DNA of 64,000 nt, from positions 124,001 through 188,000 of the forward strand of contig JAAVVG010000014.1 in the NCBI GenBank assembly GCA_012976225.1. Direction: 5' to 3'. Of this stretch, positions 24,264-33,395 are shown in pieces (positions within the stretch are counted from its first letter, which is position 1; each line of letters starts with the position of its first letter). Below the pieces are notes generated by a model. It made no database searches, was not told where the DNA came from, and worked only from the letters and a program-made list of their open reading frames with translations. A program made the position numbers and the translations under genes. This DNA comes from Golubevia sp. BC0850. Taxonomy: Eukaryota; Basidiomycota; Exobasidiomycetes; Golubeviales; Golubeviaceae.

Positions 24264-25199
24264 ATGTCTTCTCCGATGCCTCTAAATCCAAACAATCGAC
24301 CCAAAGACATAGCAATTTCTCAAGGTTCGAACCAAGCTTTCAGCGCAGTCTCAAATTTCAACACCACTTTCAATCCTCCATCTCGTCCTTCCACCAACAA
24401 CTTAATCCGCCTGCTACCTCAAGAGATGCTCGAGATGATCTTCAACTTAGCTTCCCTGTCTTCGAAAGATTTAGTTCTAGTATGTCAAGACTTCTACTCT
24501 CTATCTTCTCCTCTTCGTTTCTCAACTCTACATCTCTCTGATCCTTTCGACGAGAATCTGTCCCAAAAGACTCAGTGGATCCAAGCCAACCCTTCAATCA
24601 GAAAGAGGATTCACACTTTAGTGGTCGATTTCGAGGATGCTGCTAACGAGTCTCCAATTGCTAAGAGAGTATTTGCTTTGGTTACTTCTCTTCCAAATGT
24701 AGCAAGACTCTCAATCCGCAAGTTTGGAGCCAAGGACACAAATCGCTATAGCGCCAAGTCTATGAACAAGCAGGCAACAAAGCTATATAGCACTAGATGG
24801 TTAACTCTGTTCCAAACCACAGGAAAGAAGCTCGAGGTTCTAGATATTGGTTTCCTACCGTTTGTTTGCCTTCCGGAATTAACGATGAAGTTGAAGGAGA
24901 TCAACTTGTATTCAAAAGAAGTGGGTTTCCATCTGGGCAACTATCGTGAACTTCTAGGTGAACAGGTGACGAGACTTGATGGAGAAGATGAGGTGATTCT
25001 TTACTCAGTTATTAGGAGGTGTATGATTTTGGCTTCCAATTATCTAGCGACCGACCAAGGAATCATGGCGACTCTCAGATTCCAAACTGATCAACTGAAG
25101 AAGGAGTTATTATGCTTCCTCCATATCTGGTTCAAAAAAGGCCGATCCACAGCAAGGAACTCCAGTCTGATGGTCATCTCAATCAACCCTTCACAGTGA
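24264..25199 (+). CDS. F-box protein, possibly truncated by a frame change
   Basis: Residues about 45-90 form an F-box (LIRLLPQEMLEMIFNLASLS then LVLVCQDFYSL), so the product is probably an SCF adaptor. The rest (LRR-like, e.g. KKLEVLDIGFLPFVCLPELT) has no recognised substrate domain. The single frame gives 312 residues from the ATG at 24264. From 25112 to 25336 another frame reads on with coding-like sequence (PFTVTLSTSEVSIAHLGSSV), so the native C-terminus may lie there. A 47-base intron (25106-25152) would fit in length and phase but has a poor donor (GTTATT). It is divergent from the other F-box gene, with 248 bases between starts. Confidence 0.65.
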   Translation: MSSPMPLNPNNRPKDIAISQGSNQAFSAVSNFNTTFNPPSRPSTNNLIRLLPQEMLEMIFNLASLSSKDLVLVCQDFYSLSSPLRFSTLHLSDPFDENLSQKTQWIQANPSIRKRIHTLVVDFEDAANESPIAKRVFALVTSLPNVARLSIRKFGAKDTNRYSAKSMNKQATKLYSTRWLTLFQTTGKKLEVLDIGFLPFVCLPELTMKLKEINLYSKEVGFHLGNYRELLGEQVTRLDGEDEVILYSVIRRCMILASNYLATDQGIMATLRFQTDQLKKELLCFLHIWFKKGRSTARNSSLMVISINPSQ

Positions 25200-25336
25200 C
25201 TCTGTCAACCTCTGAGGTTTCCATCGCCCACTTAGGAAGTAGTGTTGTATTCTCCGAATTAGTGGGTAATGATAGTTTGGAGGTTGAGGGACCTTTTGCT
25301 GAGATTGACAGAGCTCTTTTGAAAGATCCAGAGTGA

Positions 25337-26346
25337 GTGGTCTGAATCAATGCACGCCTTCTAAAACTGCATTGTCAGGATTCATCATTCACGTGCTGGC
25401 TTTTCCAATGCACTTCTCAACCTCAACAGATTTTTGAAGAAATACGTCAGCGATAGGGCGGCTGGGAACGTCTGATCGAAAAAGTCCATCTATAGGAATG
25501 ACATTAAAATTTGTAATGTGTAGACTTTGATGGCAAGCTGAGGAGGGCGGCTCCATTTCTGAATGTAATTGGATTGGTTTTTGTTTCAATTCAACAAAAA
25601 TCCAACAGACAGAACTAGAGCCTCATTCCGAAGTCATCATGCCTGGTCTTCTCTCTCTCTACCCCTTTTCTTCCTTAGACAATGCTTTCATCTTCCACTG
25701 CCCTCTTCAGAATTCTGGAGAGCCTCTAGAGAGGGCATTCCTAAAACCGGATCCATTCGAACGTTTCCTTCCGTGTCTACTTTGATCGACGTGGATGGTT
25801 CACTGAAACCGAAAGTATTCACTACCATTTAACCCTTCTTTTTTTCACATCTTCACTCTGCCTTGAGCCCCCTTCTCAAAAAGCTGGTCCTCCAGCTCTA
25901 AGCCTGAAGCTCAAACTCTCAAGATTGAAGAGAAAGCCCCTCTTATTAGCATCTATCCTGCATCTCTGCCCGCCTTCTTTCGCGCCACTTGGCACACCTG
26001 AACTTCTACCAAGCATTGCTTGGAATCTAACGAGTCTATCCTGACCAGAGATCAGAGTTGAAGTGGTTGTGTGAACTTCAGAATTGAAAGATAGAAGGTA
26101 GACTCTACTGCGATAACGGGTGCTTGTCTCGGGAAGGGAGGAACCACTAAACGTCATGCGTGAACCGAGCTCTCGAGGAATGGCAAACTCTGCCGTGGGT
26201 CCAGTCGGTTTGCCTGCGGTTCCTGCGTTTGGAAAAAGATGATTAGATGATGAGGTCGGATGACGGATCTCGCATCTTTCTTTTAAAAGGTCGGTCTCAA
26301 GTCGATTCCCTCCTCTTTCCAACTCTATCCTTCTACCTCTCAAAAC
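25337..26346. other. One-kilobase region without a clear gene
   Basis: This lies between the F-box gene and the small secreted protein gene. Open frames at 25569-25832 (plus) and 25876-26343 (minus) show no domain and no good start context. It probably holds the promoter of the secreted protein gene; TTTTAAAAGG at 26281-26290 could be its TATA-like element. Confidence 0.45.
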
Positions 26347-26669
26347 ATGAAGCTTGCTCTACTAGCCTCAATCGCCGCCTTACTCGCTGTCGTTTCAGCT
26401 CTTCCAGTCCAGGTGAGTTCTTTCACTGTCAAGCTGCACTCAATAGAAGACCACTGAGATCTAATCAACGTTAGATGAAGGGTCCACCGCTGCTCTATAG
26501 GATCTCTCCTCCCACTCACTTCCTTCTCCTCTCCTTCTGCAGAACGTCGAGAGAAACCAAGCTCCTTCTGTTGACTTCACTCAACCAGGATGTTGTGATG
26601 CCTAAAGAACTGCAATCAAGACTCACTCCAAGAGCCAGTCACATCAATCACTCATCAGTCAACCACTGA
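26347..26669 (+). CDS. Small secreted protein candidate
   Basis: The ATG at 26347, in good context (CAAAACATGA), opens a textbook signal peptide, MKLALLASIAALLAVVSA, with cleavage expected before LPVQ. A GTGAGT donor follows at 26413. Two splicings are possible. With the acceptor at 26474 (branch-like CTAATCAAC just upstream) the protein runs to 26669, about 86 residues. With the stronger pyrimidine-tract acceptor TTCTGCAG at 26543 it ends at 26606 as NVERNQAPSVDFTQPGCCDA, only 42 residues. No homolog is recognised. A role as an effector or secreted peptide is possible but unproven. Confidence 0.5.
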
Positions 26670-27074
26670 GCCCTTATCAACTATCTTCAATTTCTTTTGT
26701 AAAAGTGCAGGAATCTTTTACTTTTTCAGTTATGTCAAATACACAACCTTTTCCCCTTCTGAGTGCGAGCGCGCTCGATATGATAGATCTGGCTTGATGG
26801 TCTCAGATTGGCTCATGCGCTTGGACCCACTCCTCTCGCTCACCAATCTCGGATTTCTCTGTTCTGTTCCACCATTTCTAGTCCGTGCAGATCGAGAAGG
26901 GCCTGGGAAGTTGACCTTTGATTGGACAGTGTCCGTCCTTCCACAGTCCCACTGACCACCTCCACCTTCCCTTTGCCTCGGCAGACTACAAGCAAACAAG
27001 AGTTTCAGTTTGAACATCCCATTACAAGTGAAAATATATCTAGAGTCCCTAAACAAGCAAATCTTCTTAGTGTT
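26670..27074. other. Convergent 3' flanks
   Basis: This 405-base gap lies between the small secreted protein and the NAPE-PLD-like gene. It should carry both 3' ends. A minus-strand open frame at 26730-27056 has no recognisable feature. Confidence 0.45.
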
Positions 27075-27366
27075 CTACTGAATCTCAACTCCTCTGGTCT
27101 CACCAATCGAAATCGTTGTGAACTCTCCATCCTTTAATCCTCTCTTCTTAGCTTCTTCCAACAACAACCTCTCAGGTTCGTCGATTTGTTCGGGCGTTAA
27201 TCTGAAGACGTTGAAATGAATACCGAAACTTTGTTTGCTCTTGACTAGTTGATGAACTTGAACTGCGTCGGAAGGATTCATCTTTAGAGAGTGGGTTGCA
27301 GAGGGATTCAGTGATGAAGTAAGATATCGAAGGACAGATGTCAAGAGATTGAGAGTAGAAGTAAAA

Positions 27367-27436
<70 letters not shown>

Positions 27437-29053
27437 AGAGAAGAGAGAGAGAGAGAGAGAGAGAGGATCACATCAGCAGAAGCTCAGAAAAGAAGAAGAG
27501 TCGACAACGCAACTGTCTCTTGGTGCCGATAGAACTGACATGAATAGTAGACATGAAAGATCTAGGGGAATAAGCTCCAATTGGAATTAAGCTTAAATCA
27601 AAAGGTCCTAAAACTTCACCAATCTCTTTAAAGGCAGGACATTTAGGTAAAGAGTCTTCATCCTCTTTCTTAGTTCCACTGGGAATGTACCCATAACCTG
27701 AATCTCCAGCGAAATAAACGTTAGCTAATTTTTCCTTTTTCTCCTGTTGAGTCGAGGAGGTAGATATAGAGGGTAAACTTTTAAAAGTGTAACCAGCGAA
27801 GACGCTTTTGTTTCTATCCAGTAAACCTCTTCCACTGAAATGTTGAGCTGGAACACAAGTCACAGTAATTGATGAAGATCTCTCAGAAGAATCAAAATCA
27901 GAAGTTGAGGTGATTTGAAAGTTTTTTGAATCCCACCAATCAAGTTCTGTTAAATTTTCCTCTGGAACTCCAATGTCTTTGAAGAATTGAGCTACACCTA
28001 AAGTGCATATGAAATGAGGAATTGGTTTACCAGTTGGAGGATGAGATAAAGCATAAATTGTATCGTAATCTAAGTGGTCGTAGTGGTTGCTGAGAGAGAA
28101 GTGAGAAGATGGGAGAAGAAAGTAAGGACTTCAAGATGCAATTTCTGGCTCTTTCTCCTTCCCTTTTTCTTCTTTTCAATTCTCTTTTAGAGAACTTTTG
28201 GACATCAAGGCTTGAAAAGGATAGTAGACTCACTGAGACAAAGCCACCAAATCAGGCCAAGCTTTGACTTCCTCACCTTCCTCAACTTCAGCCATTTCTG
28301 CGATGGTAGTTGGAGCTTTCGTATACCTTGAAGGTCCCATGAATTGAACTGGAGAACATCTCTTTGAGAGAACTGGATCCGTTAAGATGGTAATAGTCTG
28401 ATAGCTTGGAGAGCTTGATGATGGATTGGTGAAAGTGGTTGGCACCGGAATTTGAAGATGACAACCTGCGTGGCTGAAGGTTTGAATAAAAATAATGTGA
28501 TAAGGAGTCAGTGAAGAGGTTTGGAAGGGTAACCAAGAGGGAGGAGAGGTAAAGATAAGGGTTGGAGATGCTTTCTTCCAAGGTAACTTTTCATGCTTAG
28601 TTGCTGACGTCTCTCAGCTCTTTCCAACTCCACAAATCCTCCTACCTTTTAAAGATGAATTGTATCATATCTTGGTATCTGGTCAACTCACCCAATAGAA
28701 GTGAACCTAATCCTATCATCCCCATTCCCATTCCCATCTTCATCTTCCAAGCTGTAAGTCGGTGTCTTTACCTCCGGTCGATCTTCTTCCTTAGGAAGTG
28801 GTAATTCTTCATCCCATTCGAACAATCTGGTCTTGAAGAATCCTAAGAAAGTCTGAGGTTTGGCTGAATCCTTCCATTCCTTTGGGAATTGAAATCCAGT
28901 TTTGATTGGATTGGTAGAAGAATGATGAGGTGGAGGCGAAGATCGATAGTAAGATGGTGCTTGAATTGAACTGCTGGATTGAATGACTTTTAGAGATCTG
29001 GTTGACATGCTTCTGATGAATCCTTCCGAGGTTCGAGGAGTGGATCGGAGCAT
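27075..29053 (-). CDS. NAPE-PLD-like metallo-beta-lactamase-fold phospholipase (FMP30 family)
   Basis: Zinc hydrolase related to N-acyl-phosphatidylethanolamine phospholipase D; yeast FMP30 is a mitochondrial inner-membrane member. Predicted exons 29053-28692, 28473-28234, 28089-27540 and 27281-27075 give 452 residues. Motifs are WD..LPLP at the domain start, IRFTSIGHAGCHLQIP across intron 1, and the metal signature HNHYDHLD, which is created exactly by joining exons 2 and 3. AGDSGYGY and PIGAYSPRSFMS follow, then the short C-terminal exon (MNPSDAVQVHQ...). The N-terminus is basic and Ser-rich, as for mitochondrial import. The third intron uses a GTCAGT donor and contains a long CT microsatellite on the coding strand. 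Confidence 0.92.
27371..27466. repeat. (GA)n/(CT)n microsatellite within an intron
   Basis: About 60 bases of almost perfect GA dinucleotide followed by a slightly degenerate GA-rich tail. It lies in the third intron of the NAPE-PLD-like gene, where it forms a polypyrimidine tract on the coding strand. Confidence 0.95.
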
Positions 29054-29489
29054 GATAGGGAGAAGAGAATCGAGTTGAAGTTGCCTTTATGTGTTTTTTG
29101 AAGGTCGGCCCGTGATGGCGCAGTAGGTAATCTTATGTACCTACAGAAAAGTCAGCATTCGTGGGCTGAGCAACAGAATGCACGAGTAAACCATTGAGAG
29201 CGAGAATTGAGGATCGGGTATCCAGTAGAGAGGAGAGGGGAGGGAGGGAAAAACCAGGGATGACCGTGTAGGAGGGATCAGGGAGGAGAAGGAGGCACAG
29301 GTCGATCCTGTTGGGGCTATAGGTCTCAGCTTCCTTTGGCTTGTGTAGAATAATCAAACATCTGAAATCAGAATGAAGAATTCAAACACATCAAAGAGGC
29401 TTGAAATGCGGGGCTTGTTTTGACTGAAACGCGTCAATTGTTTCATAGGTGACGTGAATCGACCCGAGCGCCTTCTCCCTTCCACAACG
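29054..29489. other. Divergent promoter region between NAPE-PLD-like gene and Ctf18
   Basis: This 436-base gap lies between divergent starts. It contains a small inverted repeat GTAGGTA...TACCTAC at 29125-29143. No gene was seen. Confidence 0.5.
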
Positions 29490-32400
29490 ATGGCGACAAC
29501 TCTTTCTACGGCAAGTATGAGTTCTCAATCACAGTTCGTATCGAATGGACTTCTAGATGATGATGACGATGATGAAGAAGAACAAGATCAACTTCAAGAA
29601 GATAATCACCAGCAGCAACCAGCAGCGACTTCGAATTCCGATCCCTCTACCTCTACCTCTACCTCTGTCCTCAAGTCCATCTCCAATTCGCCCAAACTGA
29701 CAACACCAGATTCGATCTCATCAGCCAAATCAGCTCTCAACAACTTGGGTCGTCGTTCAACTTCACCTTCAACTTCAACCTTCAATCCTAGTCCCAATCC
29801 ACCACGCGTCAAGCCTTCATCGTTCCACGAAGATGAACCTAATTTCGATCTGGATAGAGAATTAGAATTGGAAGAGGAAGAGATAATGGATATGCAAAAG
29901 GGGATCAGAGGAGGGAATCAAATGGAAATGGAAATGGATGAAGATGAGTTGCAAGCAATGTTAGAATCAGAAGATCAGGCAGTTACTTCAATCTCGTCCA
30001 AAGACAAAGGAAAAGGCAAACAACTAGTTTTGAACGCATTACAAAGTAATGGTTTGTTAGATGATGATGATGGATATGAACCTCCTTCCACTGCTAGACC
30101 TCCTACTTCTTATCAACAACCTAAGGCCAAGCCTAAAGGTAGAAGTAACGCGTCAATTGGGATATATGGAGCTGGAGCTGAAACCTCTGCTCCTAATCTT
30201 CCCAATTGGGCTAAAGAGACTGGAGGGAGAGGGAGAGGGAGAGCTGAAACTTCCACTAGAATTGGTGGATCTAATGGAGTTGGATCTTCAAAACCAAGTT
30301 CACGTCAAGCCTATGCTTATCAAGCTCCTAGGAATCATAACGGAACTCCTAAATATATTCCTGCTGGAATGATAGATGCTATCACTTTTGAGGGAACTAC
30401 CATTAGGTTTGATAGGAGGAGGAGAATGAAAGGTTGGAAGGTGAGTTGATGATTGGGAGAAGGGAATGGATCTATCTGGGTGATTGAAGAACGAAACTGA
30501 ATAAGTTGCATTCAGATGAATAACAGATTCTCTGTTGGAGTGAGGATCTAATCTCCCCCTTCCCCTTCCCCTTCCCCTTATTCACCGCCCTCTGTTCAGG
30601 CTCCACCTCCCTCTTACGGAGAAGGAGTCACAGGACTTTTATCAAAACCAATTCATCAATTAATGAACAATGTCGAAGCAGCAGCAGCTCTGGCAGTAGT
30701 AGAAAGAAATGAAGCCGAGGCTTTATCTCGTCGAAATCCAAAACCTCTTTCAACTCCAACTTCAATAGATGCAACTTTATGGGTTGATAAGTATCGACCT
30801 TCCAAATTCTCAGAGCTATTAGGTGACGATAGAGTTCATCGAGAAGTTTTAGGTTGGTTAAAAGAATGGGATCCTTGTGTTTTTAAAACCAGAGCTTTGA
30901 ATAAACGTCCAAGAGGTGGAGGGTACTCTTCAAATTATTCTTCAAATACAAACGGAAATGGAGAGGAATCGAACATGCCAACTTGGAAAGATCCATATGG
31001 TAGACCTTCAGAAAGGATCTTGATGATTTCAGGTCCTCCAGGTTTGGGTAAAACTACCTTGGCTCATCTTTTGGCTTCTCACGCTGGTTATGGAGTTTTT
31101 GAACTTAATGCAAGTGATGCTAGAACTTATAGTGCTGTTGAAGATCAAATTAGAGTGGCTTTGGAAAGTTCTAGTATGAAGGATAAGAGACCTACTTTAG
31201 TGGTCGTTGATGAGATCGATGGTGCTACTGGAGGTGAAGGTGGTGGCGGTGGATTTATTAGAGCTTTGGTTAGATTGGTAGAAGGTGGTAAAGGAAGTAA
31301 AGGGAACAAAGGGAAATGGGGTAATCCAAAGAAGGGTAAGAAAAGTAAACCTCTTCTTAGACCTATTATTTGCATTTGTAATGATCTGTGAGTGTTGGAC
31401 TGAGAAGGTTATGTGCTTGGTAAGTTGATTCCTGAGACTCACTTTCTGATTTTTCACTTTCTTTTCAATCTTTCTGAATCAGCTACGCTCCTGCACTTCG
31501 ACCGCTTCGACCTATGGCAAAGATGGTTCGCTTCAATAAACCTGCAACGAATCTTCTGGTCGCTAGATTAAGAGACATTTGTGAACAGGAATCATTAGCT
31601 GCTGATACCAGATGTCTTAATCATTTAGCCTCATTAAATGGAAACGACATCAGAGCTTGTCTGAACGCTCTGCAATTCGCAAAGAACCAAGCCTCAAAAG
31701 CGCGATCCAAGTCTTCCAAAAGCACTTCAACCATCACTTTAACAGCTTCAGACATTCAAGAAGGTTCCAACATCAAAGATGGATCAACAACAAGCAACAA
31801 AGTTTGGGAACTTCTCTTTAGGACTCCTTCTTTAAAAGAAGTCGCTAGAGGTGGTTTACCAAAAGATTCAGCTGAACTCTCTAGATTCATAGTTCATCAA
31901 TCTATGATTTGTGGAGAATATGACAAATTATCTCAGGGTTGTTTTGAACATTATCCAAGTCTAAAAACTAGTGATGATGGTTGGTGGAGGTATGAGAAAG
32001 CTCTGGATTGGTTACATTGGGGAAATTGCTTGAATCAATCGGTTTATGAAATTGGTAGTAGTGAAATGTTGGGTTATGTTCCTTGGAGTTTCGTTCCTTG
32101 GCATCAACTTTTCGCTAAGACTGGAAATGGTTTACCGGAATATCCTAAGGCTGATTATGAGGTGAGTGTTGATTGCGATTCGAGAGGTAGATTGCTTTTC
32201 CTCTGACTTCTTATTGCTGCTTTTGTATCGTTCCCTCGTTCCTTTTTCACTCTACCTTTTTGCAGAACTATCTCAAGCGACAAGCTTTCGACGAAATCGT
32301 AGAATCGGTTCATTCAATCCTTCCACCTAATCTCAACATTCTGTTCAACAAGAAGACCGTTTCAACTGAACTTGGTCCTACTCTCATGAGATTGTTAACT

Positions 32401-33108
32401 CCAGACATCAAACCAGTGAGTTCTGTCGACCTGACTCTTCAAAATCTCTCTAGCGACAACTCTGGCTCATAAGTCTCTTTTTCTCACATCACTTTTTCCC
32501 CACAGGTCGGAATTCAAGCAGTCCGAACTTCAGACAAATCTCAATTAGATTCTCTCGTCTCCTTAATGATGCATCTCAAACTCAACTTTGTTCAAGATCG
32601 AAACGAAGCTGGATGTCTAATCTACAGATTAGAACCCTCTTTAGATGCGTTCACTCAATACGAGGGAAAAGGTTCAAAAGAAGTCGGTCCAACAAGACAT
32701 GCAATCAGAGCCCTTGTTTCAAGAGAAATGGAAAATGCTAGAATGAAACTCAAGAATAATGGAGTCGGTGGGGATGAATTCTTGGGTGGAAATACAGCTG
32801 GAAAGGCCATGGCTGCTTATCGGAAGAAAGACGGCAATGGGAATAGTATCAAACCAGTCGGTATGAATGGAGCTGGAGATGGGAAAGCTAAGGTCGATTT
32901 CTTCGGAAGACCTATTGTTGAGAAGAAACCAGAGAAGAAAAGACGAGAAGAAGGTGATGATGAAAATCCTTTTGCTGATGAGAGAGATGATTTGCTGGAT
33001 TGTCAAGAGGAAGAAAGAGTTCAGAAGAAAGTCAAAATCTTCTATCGTCATCATGAAGGTTCTTCTAATGCTGTAAGGAGACCAGTAAAACTAAATTCTC
33101 TCTTGTAA
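29490..33108 (+). CDS. CTF18: Chromosome transmission fidelity protein 18 (alternative clamp loader large subunit)
   Basis: Ctf18 replaces Rfc1 in the RFC-like complex that loads PCNA, aiding sister-chromatid cohesion and checkpoint signalling in the nucleus. Predicted exons 29490-30440, 30600-31387, 31483-32161, 32266-32415 and 32506-33108 give 1056 residues. The N-terminal ~300 residues are acidic and low complexity, with SNGLLDDDD occurring twice. The AAA+ core starts at LWVDKYRPSKFSELLGDD; it has Walker A GPPGLGKTT, an ELNASDAR stretch, Walker B VVVDEIDGA and the sensor segment GNDIRACLNALQF. The C-terminus is basic (KKPEKKRREE). Junction phases all agree. The Ctf18 assignment over Rfc1 rests on the arrangement and the insert before Walker A. 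Confidence 0.92.
30553..30580 (+). repeat. Short CCCCTT tandem repeat in Ctf18 intron 1
   Basis: Three to four tandem units of CCCCTT sit between the donor and acceptor of the first Ctf18 intron and form its polypyrimidine tract. Confidence 0.8.
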
Positions 33109-33395
33109 TCTTGGTCCATCTTTCCCATTCTTCCCGTAATTTTTGTAATTTGTATTGTATCTATCCCTCATGTCTTGACTCGAATCTGAACATTGTTTTA
33201 GAGTTTTCGAAACTCTAGAAAGCATTCGAGAGAAGATGCTTGATGATAAGCTATTCTGCACTGAATCAATCTTCTCGAGTAGAGATAGAAGGCGATAGAA
33301 TGCTATACAACCCGCTTGGGTTCGATTGTATGTGACTGGTATGGTGTACATTTTGTTTGTTTCGGTAGAATCACAGATACACTCGAATGAATGGC

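Noticed and set aside
25876-26343. Minus-strand 155-codon open frame
   Set aside because: No ATG at its beginning, no recognisable motif, and it covers the likely promoter of the small secreted protein gene.
26544-26606. CaaX-type lipopeptide pheromone precursor
   Set aside because: The shorter product ends in CCDA, which has a cysteine four from the end, but the gene has a classical signal peptide and no other pheromone-precursor feature, so I did not call it one.
29112-29150. tRNA-like start (GATGGCGCAGTAGGT)
   Set aside because: Looked like an A box, but no B box or closing acceptor stem could be found downstream.
33300-33330. B-box-like GGGTTCGATTG
   Set aside because: No matching A box or cloverleaf; it lies in the convergent gap after Ctf18.
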